Below, piece after piece: positions 16,899 to 26,616 of a DNA stretch of 64,000 bases. Position 1 is the first letter of the stretch. Every line of letters starts with the position of its first letter. The notes under the pieces were generated by a model. It was not told the DNA's origin and made no database searches. It worked only from the letters and a program-made list of their open reading frames with translations. The translations under genes were made by a program, and so were the position numbers. Source of the DNA: CAXBNB01 sp040151475 (GTDB taxonomy: Bacteria > Bacteroidota > Bacteroidia > Cytophagales > Cyclobacteriaceae); assembly GCF_040151475.1 (NCBI RefSeq), contig NZ_JBDKWG010000102.1, positions 17,604 to 81,603 of the forward strand, given 5' to 3'.

Positions 16899-19087
16899 TA
16901 ATTTGCAAATACTTCTATGATCTTGTCATTAGGCAATTTTCCAATTGGCTTACCCAAATAAAACCCATTCCCCTGATCGGTAAATTTAAGAGACTTAGAA
17001 AGTGGAAAGCCTGCCCCTGAATACAGTACTATCGGGCCAGACTCTTTTAGCTGGATTGATATCTGATTGGCTGAAGTATTCAATATTTCAACCGTACTTG
17101 GTGACAAATACTTATCAGGTCTTCCAACAACCGCCCATTGATTTACAATCGGACATAACAAGTATAGCTTATGACCAAATCCATCAATATCCACCTCAAA
17201 ACCCTCATTTTCAAGTACTTCTCCCTTTTGTGCTTTCCAATCGTAGATAACCAATCCTTCTTTTGGAACATCCCACAACCCATCGAAGGGCTGCATCATA
17301 GCAGGAGAGTAAGTATAGTCTTTCGAGATAATTTTGGTTGTTAATTGTCCTTCTGAAGTTACACTCAGGTTATATGTAGCTATTGCACATGAATTATTCT
17401 TAAGTGGAGAAATTACTTTATATAGCTTTTCATTTTCATATAAGGCATCATTGAAGATGCTCTCAGGTAATGGCACTCCTGGGGCTTCCGGTCTGATTAA
17501 CAACCCATCTTCATAGCACAATGGCAAAATAACATCTTTGTTAAAATCTGCGGGATCGTCTGATAAATAGATTGGCCCTCCTGACATGGCTTTGGTTACA
17601 GACATGGTTTCCCCTACTTCCAGGTCAGACGAATGAAACATGTCATGGTCCGGCCATAGGGTTTGTCCAAGCCAGACAACATTGAATACTGATTGCAGAA
17701 TTTGAGATTTCGAGGTAGCAATATTATGCTTTTGGTAGTCGGGGCTGGTTCTCATGGTAGCACTGTTGGTGGCATTCAACATGCCAATAGTATTTTGTGC
17801 ACTACAGTTCATTAAGCCCAATTGATGCTCAGCACAAGCCTTTTCCAGAGAAAGCACATTGTTTTTCTGAGCCCTTGCGGCATTGGCAGTGCCATAGTAT
17901 TCTATTGTGGAGCGGGAAACATTATCAGTTTTGATAAAGTCAAAACCAAAATCCTTAACCATTCTCATAAATTCCATATAAAACTTCTCACTGTCTTCTA
18001 TGTTATCTTTTGGAATCAGAGCATCTGCTTTTGCTGATGATTCGCTTAAGTATTGGTTGTCTTTTGGGAGTTTGTTGATGTTTTTATCAGGCTGTGGCAT
18101 TAGATACGGAGCTAAATTTGACATATCATGCTCTGATGACACGCCTCCCCAATGCATCAAAAGTGTATGCCATATCCCTATCCATTTTACTTTATCTTCT
18201 TTTTTTCTTGCAATGACAGGCTTCCATCCATTTGGAAATCTGGTACTATCTGGCTTCATTGAAACCATCTTATCTCCTTTTGCGGCAGTTTGATGTCCGT
18301 CATCAATAAGAACCCAACGCACCGGAATGTTAGATGCTTCAATTCGATCAAAAGCGTTTGTCATTACTTCTTCACTGATGCCCTTATGATATTGCTCCCA
18401 GGTGCACCATCCAAGGTATTTCATAGCTTCAGGGTATTCCTTTTGTTCTCTTAAGCTTGCTTTTCCCTTATAGAGCTTGCTTTCTGTTACGTCCTGCCAT
18501 ATTTGAGCCATAGAGCCATATATGTTATCATCAACAGCCCATGCTATCAGGGGCACTTCTGTCTTGGCTGGAACAGGGTCAGTCCCCAAAGTACCATAGT
18601 CAACGATCAGTTTTCCGTCATCCATAGTTTCCAACCAGCTTACCGATGCTTCTCCCGACAGTGGCATAATACTCAGGTATTTGCCATTCGCAAGTGCAAA
18701 GATCATGAGCATGGCTCTCCTATTGGGAGAAGGAATGCGGGGTGGAGTTGGTGTTTTTTTATTAAATATGGAATTAAGGTCATTTTTACCAACCCAGGGA
18801 AACATCCTGTTACTCGCCCCAATCCAACGAAACTGATTAGAATCTGCTGCTATATGACAATATTTTTCGAACTCAGGTAGAATGATTTGCCTTCTTGTTG
18901 AACCTGCATCGGGTGACGCAAGACTGACTAAATTGGAGGTTTTATCTGCACTTATATTGATTGCATTTTCCTTAACAATTTCCGGTTGAGCTTTGTTTTT
19001 ATTGGAACAAGATGTGGCCCCAAAGGAAAGAATAGTTCCAAAAAATAATATCGGCAAACCCCATTTTTTAATGCTACCCATTTTCAA
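16898..19087 (-). CDS. Sip1/raffinose-synthase-like alpha-galactosidase (GH36-type) lipoprotein
   Basis: A 729-residue protein with a lipoprotein signal ending near Cys27 (GATSC). The central barrel carries the Sip1/raffinose synthase signature LGWCTWEQYHKG (225-236), LIDDGHQ (260-266), FDFIKTDN (382-389; Asp388 is the candidate nucleophile) and LWPDHDMFHSSDLEVGE (477-493), where the acid/base probably lies. The family includes alpha-galactosidases and galactosyl transferases. It is the first enzyme gene after susD of PUL 2, past a hairpin, and is coupled to the DUF1080 gene. A galactose-containing glycan or oligosaccharide is the natural guess, but GH36-type specificity varies. Confidence 0.87.
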   Translation of the reverse strand: MKMGSIKKWGLPILFFGTILSFGATSCSNKNKAQPEIVKENAINISADKTSNLVSLASPDAGSTRRQIILPEFEKYCHIAADSNQFRWIGASNRMFPWVGKNDLNSIFNKKTPTPPRIPSPNRRAMLMIFALANGKYLSIMPLSGEASVSWLETMDDGKLIVDYGTLGTDPVPAKTEVPLIAWAVDDNIYGSMAQIWQDVTESKLYKGKASLREQKEYPEAMKYLGWCTWEQYHKGISEEVMTNAFDRIEASNIPVRWVLIDDGHQTAAKGDKMVSMKPDSTRFPNGWKPVIARKKEDKVKWIGIWHTLLMHWGGVSSEHDMSNLAPYLMPQPDKNINKLPKDNQYLSESSAKADALIPKDNIEDSEKFYMEFMRMVKDFGFDFIKTDNVSRSTIEYYGTANAARAQKNNVLSLEKACAEHQLGLMNCSAQNTIGMLNATNSATMRTSPDYQKHNIATSKSQILQSVFNVVWLGQTLWPDHDMFHSSDLEVGETMSVTKAMSGGPIYLSDDPADFNKDVILPLCYEDGLLIRPEAPGVPLPESIFNDALYENEKLYKVISPLKNNSCAIATYNLSVTSEGQLTTKIISKDYTYSPAMMQPFDGLWDVPKEGLVIYDWKAQKGEVLENEGFEVDIDGFGHKLYLLCPIVNQWAVVGRPDKYLSPSTVEILNTSANQISIQLKESGPIVLYSGAGFPLSKSLKFTDQGNGFYLGKPIGKLPNDKIIEVFAN

Positions 19088-19120
19088 TAGTTTCTTTTAG
19101 TTTGATGTTTTAATAAAAAT

Positions 19121-19165
19121 AAACACAACCACTTTCCAAATAATGGAAGGAAAGCGATTGTGTTT
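19121..19165 (-). terminator. Imperfect 15-bp hairpin downstream of susD, PUL 2
   Basis: Outer arms AAACACAA (19121-19128) and TTGTGTTT (19158-19165) enclose further pairing (CTTTCC with GGAAAG) broken by two mismatches. On the minus strand it is followed by ATTTTTATT, a fair U-rich tail. It starts 19 nt after the susD stop and precedes the Sip1-like gene, as in PUL 1. Confidence 0.65.
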
Positions 19166-19183
19166 GTAGTCTTTTCCTTGTTA

Positions 19184-20962
19184 TTAAGGCTTTTGTTGTA
19201 ATGGATCAGTAAGCGGTTCAATATTATTTTCCGACCCAGGATAACCGGGAGTCTGATTAATATATCCCAAAGAATTTGCCCGAATATGTGTCTCTTTGAT
19301 TGGCCAATAAACATGGTATGGCAACATACGATAGATATTTGAGCCCTGAAGAATCTCCTCCTCATAAAAATGGTTTCTTGACATTACCCGATCATAAAAC
19401 CAGTTATTGGTAGTCATATTTTCGAGCGTATAACCATCTCTACCTAATTGAGCCATAATATAAGCTACCCTGGTTAATTCTGTTTTTCTTGGTGTTTCAA
19501 GGTACAGCTCCCTTGCTCTCTCGTCAAAAATGTAATCAATATCCACTGAAGCAACAAGGTTTGCCTGGGCTCTTGTCCGAACAGCATTGACATCTGTAGT
19601 GGCATTGGGAATATCATTTTTCCACCAATAGGCTTCTGCCCTTAATAAATAGAGCTCTGCCAGGCGATAAATATATTCATCACTTGATGATCTGTCTGGC
19701 CTTGTATTTCCGGTTTCATCGATATAAACAGTCTTATTGTATGCAATTGGATACCATTGACGCATATCCGTTACGAAATCCGGATCAAATGGCTGGCCGT
19801 AATAGGCTGATTTTGGATCATTATACACATACCTTTCCATGCCAAACCAGTTATTTTGTGAATACCTCAGGTCATTTGGATCTTCTAATCTTAAGTCTCT
19901 AAAAAATTGGCTGGGAACTACACGACCTACTCCCCTACCCAGTTGTTGAATCATATTTAATCCTGTTCCAAAGTCCTGATCCGTACATGCTCTCACTCCA
20001 TTTGGGTCTCTGGCTTGCCACCATACCGGGCCAGTATCGCGCATCTTCGCTACACCAGCATCACCAGTATTGCCTATGACGTTAAACTGATCCTGGACTA
20101 CCAGTATTTTCTCCGTGTTTTCCGGTAAGCTTTTATTGTTTTTCTGATGTAAATCCCATAGTACATCGAAACCATTTGGATCCAGAAAGGGAAAGGTTAG
20201 AAACTCAGACTCTGTGGTACCAAATCGAGAGGTCATTAAAGCATACTTACCGCCATCAATCACTTTTGAGGCTTCTGTAATGGCATTATCAAATTCACGA
20301 AGAGACAGATAGCATTTGGTTAATAAAAATGATCCTGCTGCCTGATTTACATCCCCGGGTTGTACATCCTCTGGTAAATGCTGAACAGCAAATTCCATAT
20401 CATCAGTGATCTGTTGCAGAATAGCTTCCCTTGAATGCGTATAAAAATCCAGCTTTGGAGAAGTGACTTCTTCAGCAATGAATGGAACATCCCCAAATTG
20501 GTGCACCAATCTATAGTACCAGTAAGATCGATGAAAATAGGCTTTTGCCAATGCTTCATTCAGATCAACTTCTGATAAGTCGATGACTGGTGCCCTGGAG
20601 ATAATTAGATTAGCATCCTTGATACTTAAATAAGCTAATTTCCAATACTCGATGGGTTCTCCATCTTCTGTAGAATTTGGTGTCATTTGTAGCTCCAGAT
20701 TATGGAGAACATTTGCCGGGGGAGCGCCATTCACTGTCATATCCGAGTAGTTCCATTCACCATGGATATAATTTTGCTCAAGCTGTCCTTTTTCAGTCCT
20801 AAGGTTTCTGTTTAAGCTGGTAACTACCGCATCAATCCCTGCTTTATCAACTATGGTATTTTCTGGTGAGAAAAAGGATTTTGGATCTGGCTCCAACCAT
20901 TCTTCAGAGCAACCTGAAGCTATTAACAGTAAAGCAAAAAGTATATATATAAATGATTTCAT
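19184..20962 (-). CDS. SusD/RagB-family glycan-binding lipoprotein, PUL 2
   Basis: A 592-residue SusD-like lipoprotein with the lipid-attachment Cys at 18 (IASGC). It shows the EPDPKSFFSPENT start, the helix pair EALAKAYFHRSYWYYRLVHQFGDVPFI and the C-terminal YRLAELYLLRAEAYWW...YIFDERARELYLETPR of the family. It should form the surface lid on the SusC encoded 18 nt upstream. The same signatures as in PUL 1, including the ALMTSRFG stretch near residue 240, suggest the two SusD proteins are close paralogs. Confidence 0.95.
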   Translation of the reverse strand: MKSFIYILFALLLIASGCSEEWLEPDPKSFFSPENTIVDKAGIDAVVTSLNRNLRTEKGQLEQNYIHGEWNYSDMTVNGAPPANVLHNLELQMTPNSTEDGEPIEYWKLAYLSIKDANLIISRAPVIDLSEVDLNEALAKAYFHRSYWYYRLVHQFGDVPFIAEEVTSPKLDFYTHSREAILQQITDDMEFAVQHLPEDVQPGDVNQAAGSFLLTKCYLSLREFDNAITEASKVIDGGKYALMTSRFGTTESEFLTFPFLDPNGFDVLWDLHQKNNKSLPENTEKILVVQDQFNVIGNTGDAGVAKMRDTGPVWWQARDPNGVRACTDQDFGTGLNMIQQLGRGVGRVVPSQFFRDLRLEDPNDLRYSQNNWFGMERYVYNDPKSAYYGQPFDPDFVTDMRQWYPIAYNKTVYIDETGNTRPDRSSSDEYIYRLAELYLLRAEAYWWKNDIPNATTDVNAVRTRAQANLVASVDIDYIFDERARELYLETPRKTELTRVAYIMAQLGRDGYTLENMTTNNWFYDRVMSRNHFYEEEILQGSNIYRMLPYHVYWPIKETHIRANSLGYINQTPGYPGSENNIEPLTDPLQQKP

Positions 20963-20980
20963 TTTCTTTTCATTTTTAGG

Positions 20981-23900
20981 TTAAAAACTAAGATCAATAC
21001 CTAAAGTGTATATAAGTGGAGTTGGTTGACTCGTCTCAACATCCCAATTGTACTTCCATGCAGAAAAGCCTGGAAGGTTCTGTATGTTGGCATAAATTCG
21101 AAGTTTTTGAACTTCAATTTTCTGTAAAATGGATTGAGGAAAAGTGTACCCAACTGTTATATTCTGAACCCTAACAAAAGATTTATTTAACCAGTAATTG
21201 GTTCCGGGACTCGAATTCTTTGATGAAAGTCGGGCCCATTCATTCGTCGGATTATCAGGTGTCCAATAAGGTGTTTTGATTTTATTGAGCCTCTGCTGTT
21301 GCACTCTGTAGTTAAATCGCTCATTGTTTTTTCCCTTATAGTCTAAAAAGGAGTTCATCAGGATTGAGAAATCAAAATTCCCTAAAAAGAAATCATTTCG
21401 AAGGCTAATTCTGTATCTGGGGTCTGTATATCCAAGAAATACCTGATCATCAAAATTTATCACTCCATCTTCGTTCACATCCTGGATCTTAAAATCGCCA
21501 GGTTCCCGGCCATAGATCAAGGCTTCATCCACCTCATCTGATTGCCAAACACCAATGATATTGTAATCGAAGATTTCATCCACCGCATGACCTATGTACC
21601 AGTTATTAGCAATATCATCTTCTTCTCTTTGACCAATCACATTACCATTATCATCCAGCACATCCACCATATCCCCATAGAGATGCGTGATCTTATTGCG
21701 ATTCATCCAAAATGAGAGTGTTGAACGCCAACTAAATTTTCCCTGATCTATGTTGACACTATTTAATACCAATTCCAAACCTTGATTTTGTACTTCTCCA
21801 AGATTTGCAAAAACAGAGCTATATCCTGTAAGAATAGGCAAAGTTCTTTCCAGAAGCAGATCATTAGTAATAGACTTATAAACATCCAGACTACCATTGA
21901 TTCTCGAGTTGAAAATACCAAAATCAACCCCTATATTATAGGATTCAGTTGATTCCCATTTGAGATCATTATTAGCCAGATCACTTGCTCGAACGCCAAA
22001 CACAGAAGATTGATCATAGATGTATGAAACGGCTTGTAACCTTGATAAGGCTGAATAGATTCCGATTTCCCGGTTTCCATTTCTACCCCAGGACAGTCTG
22101 AGTTTTAGATTATCAAACAGATCAGAATTTTGTAAAAATGCTTCATCTGATATCCTCCAGGCTAAAGATGCTGCAGGGAAATAAGCTCTGGGATTTGACT
22201 TACCAAAAGCAGAATAGCCGTCTCTCCTCAATGTCAAGGTCAGATAATAGCGATCCATCAAACCATAGTTAAGTCGACCCATCATGGCATCTGCTGTGTA
22301 GCGGGTATCATTTGCACTGATAACAGGATTCTCACCTATGGTCAAGTTGTGATAGCTCAGCTTATCATTAGGTGAAAAATTGCTGTTAGACTGCTCGCTT
22401 TCCCAGGTTTTACCCTCTTCTACGTTATACAAAAAGGTGAAATCAAAATTGTGAATATCGCTAATGGTTTTATTCCATTTGATGATATTGTCCACCATCC
22501 ATCTTTGATTTAAGTATTCGTTTCTGGATCCATTGTCTCCTCCAGATCCAAGAGACATAATTACAGGTTGAAACCTGTAGTCCTGTGTATTAAGTAATCT
22601 ATTGGTCCAATTAACACGATAGGAAAAACCCAGAGGAAGATTCACTTTGGCATAAATATTTGAAAACACTTCCCTGTTTTTCCTGTAATTGTCTCTGTAC
22701 TTATACAGTAGCGGATTACCTGCCAGAGTCTCATCATAAGGTAAATGTTTTATAGAACCATCATCGTAGTACAGGGAACCAAAAGGGCTTTGTTTATCTA
22801 AATTTTCGTCATCAGGGGGAAGGTTGGTAGGATCATTTTCACTATTTGCCTGCATATTGATCCCTACAGAGATAGCATTATTAACCTTGGCCTCAAAATT
22901 TAGCCTTCCTCTCAAACTTTCGTATGTTCTATAATAAGAAATGCCTTCATTATTGACATAGCCAAGAGAGGTGTAGTATGAAAAATCATCAGTCTTTCCC
23001 GATAAGCTTATCGTATTGTTTGACCTAAGACCGGTTTGGAAAATGATATCCTCCCAGTCAAGCATATTACCTGCTTTGTAGTTATCAATCTCAATTTGTT
23101 CCGCTTGTAGTCGGCCTAGCCAAATATTTTCTGCTGGAGTAGATGTGCCCGATAATCCATCATAGTCCAGCCAGTCATTCAGTGTAACTCCTGCTGGCAG
23201 GTTATCGGGATTTTGAAAGTATCCCACAGGACGCCCTGGTTCTAACCTCTCATACACATCAGCCCTATAGTCAAAATATTCATCAGGACCATAACTCTCC
23301 TCAATGATTCCTGCATGGTTCAGACCAAAATTGCTCCGGATATTAATTGTCGGTTTTCCGGTACTTCCCTTTTTCGTTGTAATAATCACAACACCCGCTG
23401 CTGCCCTGGATCCATAGACTGCCGCAGCACTGGCATCTTTCAACACATTGACACTGGCTACATCAGCAGGATTGATGCTTGATAAGTCTCCTTGAAAAAT
23501 AACATCGTCTACCACGATTAAAGGAGAGTTTGATGCTCCTAATGAGGTTCTACCTCTGACTAGAATATCAGAGCTTCCTTCTGCGTTGGTGCTCAAACCA
23601 ACATTAAGCCCTGGTAAAGCGGACCGCATTAACTCAGTGATATTATTGGCAGCCTGCCTGTCAAGCGCTTTTTCGTCAAAACTTACGACGGAACCTGTAA
23701 CATCTTTTTTCTCAACAGTTCCATATCCGATCACAACTACCTCTTCCAACTGCTCAGCATCTACCGACATTTGTATGTCTATAACACTTCTTCCAGCCAT
23801 AGATACTTCCTGTGTCTTATAGCCTACAAAGGATATAGTCAAAACAGATTGTTCCGGTACAGTCAATTTATAATTGCCATCAATATCTGTGGTAGTACCT

Positions 23901-24403
23901 GAAGAAGTTCCTTTTACAACTACAGAAGCCCCGGGCAAGCCTTGGCCATTTTCATCTGTAATTTTTCCGGAAATCTCTATATCCTCCAATAGTTGGACAG
24001 ATAGTGCTTCCTCTTCGATACTTTGGTTTTTACGAAAATTAACAACACTAACGTCCTTGTTTACCTGCCTGAACTTGACGTCAGCTTGTCTGGATATTTC
24101 GATTAGCAAGTCGCTTACTTTCATATTTCCAGACGGTATGAAAATATTTTTTTTTAGTTTGCTACCTAATTCGACCTGATCATAATGAATATTGAAATCA
24201 GTTAACTTTTCGACTGTCTTAAATAAATCCTTTACATTCAAATTTTTCGATTTAATGGCAATGTCCACTTCTTTTACACTAACCGCTTTTTGTGCGTTTA
24301 TATTAGATGCCAATAGCAAGTTCATTAGTAAAACTTGCACAAATACCCCGTAGACAAAGTACTTAGAAAGCATAATAATTGTTTGTATAGCTTTTAATTT
24401 CAT
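20981..24403 (-). CDS. SusC/RagA TonB-dependent glycan transporter with STN domain, PUL 2
   Basis: A 1140-residue outer-membrane receptor. A signal region (about 1-38) precedes an STN domain (about 45-125), a carboxypeptidase-regulatory-like domain (about 146-220; ISGKITDENGQGLPGASVVVKG), the TonB-box-like EEVVVIGYG (about 227-235), the plug (about 240-350) and the barrel. It contains the typical SusC sequence SSINPADVASVNVLKDASAAAVYGSRA within the plug. The STN domain implies regulatory coupling to the FecR upstream. The gap to fecR (158 nt) carries a hairpin. Confidence 0.96.
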   Translation of the reverse strand: MKLKAIQTIIMLSKYFVYGVFVQVLLMNLLLASNINAQKAVSVKEVDIAIKSKNLNVKDLFKTVEKLTDFNIHYDQVELGSKLKKNIFIPSGNMKVSDLLIEISRQADVKFRQVNKDVSVVNFRKNQSIEEEALSVQLLEDIEISGKITDENGQGLPGASVVVKGTSSGTTTDIDGNYKLTVPEQSVLTISFVGYKTQEVSMAGRSVIDIQMSVDAEQLEEVVVIGYGTVEKKDVTGSVVSFDEKALDRQAANNITELMRSALPGLNVGLSTNAEGSSDILVRGRTSLGASNSPLIVVDDVIFQGDLSSINPADVASVNVLKDASAAAVYGSRAAAGVVIITTKKGSTGKPTINIRSNFGLNHAGIIEESYGPDEYFDYRADVYERLEPGRPVGYFQNPDNLPAGVTLNDWLDYDGLSGTSTPAENIWLGRLQAEQIEIDNYKAGNMLDWEDIIFQTGLRSNNTISLSGKTDDFSYYTSLGYVNNEGISYYRTYESLRGRLNFEAKVNNAISVGINMQANSENDPTNLPPDDENLDKQSPFGSLYYDDGSIKHLPYDETLAGNPLLYKYRDNYRKNREVFSNIYAKVNLPLGFSYRVNWTNRLLNTQDYRFQPVIMSLGSGGDNGSRNEYLNQRWMVDNIIKWNKTISDIHNFDFTFLYNVEEGKTWESEQSNSNFSPNDKLSYHNLTIGENPVISANDTRYTADAMMGRLNYGLMDRYYLTLTLRRDGYSAFGKSNPRAYFPAASLAWRISDEAFLQNSDLFDNLKLRLSWGRNGNREIGIYSALSRLQAVSYIYDQSSVFGVRASDLANNDLKWESTESYNIGVDFGIFNSRINGSLDVYKSITNDLLLERTLPILTGYSSVFANLGEVQNQGLELVLNSVNIDQGKFSWRSTLSFWMNRNKITHLYGDMVDVLDDNGNVIGQREEDDIANNWYIGHAVDEIFDYNIIGVWQSDEVDEALIYGREPGDFKIQDVNEDGVINFDDQVFLGYTDPRYRISLRNDFFLGNFDFSILMNSFLDYKGKNNERFNYRVQQQRLNKIKTPYWTPDNPTNEWARLSSKNSSPGTNYWLNKSFVRVQNITVGYTFPQSILQKIEVQKLRIYANIQNLPGFSAWKYNWDVETSQPTPLIYTLGIDLSF

Positions 24404-24493
24404 ATTTTTGTACTGTTAAGAGTTGAAAATCTTTTAACTTTTTTTGGGTAGGAGTCTCATTCCCCAATGTTTATCATACCCGAAAGAAACTGA

Positions 24494-24514
24494 GCCGGTA
24501 ACCTTGTTATCGGC
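24494..24514. terminator. Hairpin in the fecR-susC gap, PUL 2
   Basis: Arms GCCGGTAAC (24494-24502) and GTTATCGGC (24506-24514) pair over 9 bp, with one G.T, around a 3-nt loop. Seven Ts follow on the plus strand. The stem sequence (CCGrTAAC / GTTATCGG) closely matches that of the PUL 1 hairpin at the same place. In the minus direction there is no strong U-run, so attenuation or RNA processing is as likely as termination. Confidence 0.5.
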
Positions 24515-24561
24515 TTTTTTTATAGTGCTAAGTGCTATTCATGATTTGCATAGTTTTTTTA

Positions 24562-25590
24562 TTAAAAAATAATAGTGATCGTTTTATTATCAATTTTATA
24601 ATTAAAACCTTTTACATGACCCATTGTTGAGAGTACATTCTCTAAAGATTCGTTTTGAAATCTTCCGCTGTAGTTCCAATCGCCTGCTTTCTGCTTATTT
24701 TGAATTTGTATTTTCACTCCATACCACCTTTCCAGTTCTTGTACCACCGTTGGTAGTCCTACTCTATCCAATACTATGATTCCCTGCTTCCACCCCATCT
24801 CCTTTTCAAAATCAAAATCTTTCGATATGAGGTTTTCTTTGTTTGAATCATATTCGGCTCCCATTCCTGGATTAAGAATCAGCCCATTGGCCTTAGCAGA
24901 CAAGTATTCCACACCAACTTTTCCTGTCATCAAAAGCACTTTTACCAATGGATCATCTGAATAGGCTTTCACATTGAAAGATGTACCCAAAGCTGTAGTT
25001 GAGATTCCTTTGGTGACCACAGAAAAGGGTTTTGTCTTATCTTCTGCAACATCAAAAAATGCTTCGCCAGACAAATGAACTATTCTCTTACTATTTTCAA
25101 CATCGTCTATATACTTTAATTTACTTGCAGCATTTAAATTGACCTTTGTCCCATCAGGCAACTCGAAAGTTGTTTTTCTTCCGTTAGGATTACTTTTTTC
25201 TACAGTCGTTATCTGAAGTTGGTCAGTCTCTTGCTGATTTACTATGTGTATGTGATAGGCTGTCCAGGCCAGTCCAACTGCCATAATAAGAATAGCTGCA
25301 TACTTAAGCCATGATTGTAAATGAATGGCCTTGGATTCTTTGTGATGTGGTTTGCCAAAATCCTTATTTTTCATTGATCCGGTTTCTTCGATTCTTGCTT
25401 TTAGTTTTTCAAAAGATTCTGCAGAAGAAGTGTCAAAAGGCTGCTCTATAAAATAATTTCTGATTATTTTGAAAATAAGGTAATTGGACTTTTTGCTTTC
25501 TGTCCATTGTGCTATTTCTTTAGAATCATCATTTTCAGGAGAACCACCTAAATCTCTGGCAATGACATTATATATTTCCTCTTTTTCCAT
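24562..25590 (-). CDS. FecR-type anti-sigma factor, PUL 2
   Basis: A 342-residue regulator. The cytoplasmic part runs to about residue 94, a single membrane helix spans about 96-113 (LKYAAILIMAVGLAWTAY), the FecR domain lies at about 130-230 (GRKTTFELPDGTKVNLNAAS, GEAFFDVAEDKTKPF, ALGTSFNV) and a DUF4974-type end at about 265-340. It should couple the PUL 2 SusC to the sigma factor at 25884-26516. The 293-nt gap to that sigma gene is much longer than in PULs 1 (70 nt) and 3 (90 nt), and contains a hairpin with a T-run 41 nt before this gene. Confidence 0.95.
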   Translation of the reverse strand: MEKEEIYNVIARDLGGSPENDDSKEIAQWTESKKSNYLIFKIIRNYFIEQPFDTSSAESFEKLKARIEETGSMKNKDFGKPHHKESKAIHLQSWLKYAAILIMAVGLAWTAYHIHIVNQQETDQLQITTVEKSNPNGRKTTFELPDGTKVNLNAASKLKYIDDVENSKRIVHLSGEAFFDVAEDKTKPFSVVTKGISTTALGTSFNVKAYSDDPLVKVLLMTGKVGVEYLSAKANGLILNPGMGAEYDSNKENLISKDFDFEKEMGWKQGIIVLDRVGLPTVVQELERWYGVKIQIQNKQKAGDWNYSGRFQNESLENVLSTMGHVKGFNYKIDNKTITIIF

Positions 25591-25630
25591 TAGAATTCTT
25601 GCGTTTCAAATGGTGGACGAAATCCATTAA

Positions 25631-25650
25631 AAAATCCCCCAAAGGATTTT
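25631..25650 (-). terminator. Short hairpin with T-run in the sigma-fecR gap, PUL 2
   Basis: Arms AAAATCC (25631-25637) and GGATTTT (25644-25650) pair over 7 bp around a 6-nt loop. On the minus strand the stem runs into a T-run (GGATTTTTTAA), as in a weak intrinsic terminator or attenuator. The rest of the 293-nt gap (25591-25883) shows no gene. Confidence 0.35.
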
Positions 25651-25883
25651 AATATTTATTGAAATATTTTTTTATAGCCTCAAATAGTTCGCCTAAACAA
25701 GCTTTTTTATCTCCAGATTTAAAACAGCTATTTTAATAGTTCTGGTTTGTTTGCAACCATCAATAAACTTAATAGGAGTGTGAACTCACTTATTGAACAA
25801 GAAAACCAATTGAATGAATGAAATAAGAGTATTTTGAAGTGGCCTTGATAAATAATGATAACAATGTGAACTACGCATTACCT

Positions 25884-26516
25884 TCACACTGAAATAAGCA
25901 TACACAAAAAAATGATGACTTTAAGAGTTTTTTGATTCTGATAGGGGTTATCTTTCAAATAAGATTCTAACATCAACGCCATTTTTTTGACAGCTATCCC
26001 CAATTGGTTTTCAACTGTCTTGGGGCTTATCCCGAGTTTCTTTGCTGTTTCTTTGTGGGAAAGCCCCTCAAATTTGATCAAGCGAAAGATTTCGGCACAT
26101 TTTGGCGGAAGATCCGAAACAGCCATATCAATCCTACCACTTAGTTCCTCAAAAAGATAAATATCTTCCGGGGAAATCTTTACTTCCAGATTATTTAGTT
26201 CTTCTATTTCAACAAAATGATTTTTGGAAGATTTTCTGTAGTAATCGAGGGTTCTATTCTTTACCGTCACATACAAAAAGGACTCAATACTCTTTATTTG
26301 ATCACATTCCCTTCTTTTGTTCCACAACTCAAAAAAGACATCTTCGACTATCTCTTCAGCCACTTCCTTATTCCTGGCTATTGCCAAAGATACGGCCAAA
26401 AGCCATTTATAAAATCTATAGTAGAGCTGTTCGAAAGCACTTTGGTTTCCAATTTTGATGCCTTCCAATAATTCCCCGATAGAACTACCACTCAACTTTT
26501 TTATGCTCATGGACAT
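25884..26516 (-). CDS. ECF RNA polymerase sigma factor of PUL 2
   Basis: A 210-residue ECF sigma factor. Region 2 lies at about residues 25-95 (FEQLYYRFYKWLLAVSLAIARNKEVAEEIVEDVFFELW) and region 4 at about 130-185 (LPPKCAEIFRLIKFEGLSHKETAKKLGISPKTVENQL). The tail ends in a hydrophobic stretch (VIIFLCMLISV), also seen in the PUL 1 and 3 sigma factors, which may be a shared feature of this subgroup. Met3 is an alternative start. It should be controlled by the FecR at 24562-25590 and activate PUL 2. Confidence 0.94.
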   Translation of the reverse strand: MSMSIKKLSGSSIGELLEGIKIGNQSAFEQLYYRFYKWLLAVSLAIARNKEVAEEIVEDVFFELWNKRRECDQIKSIESFLYVTVKNRTLDYYRKSSKNHFVEIEELNNLEVKISPEDIYLFEELSGRIDMAVSDLPPKCAEIFRLIKFEGLSHKETAKKLGISPKTVENQLGIAVKKMALMLESYLKDNPYQNQKTLKVIIFLCMLISV

Positions 26517-26616
26517 TAATCCAGCAAATAAAAGGTATTTCCAACGAAACTGAAAAGGGAATGATGATTATAGATTGGAATGATAATTAGTCACAATGCT
26601 TTTTTGAAGAGGTTTT

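Noticed and set aside
19084..19365. 93-residue minus-strand frame overlapping susD of PUL 2
   Set aside because: It lies mostly inside susD in another frame and over the hairpin; composition is not protein-like.
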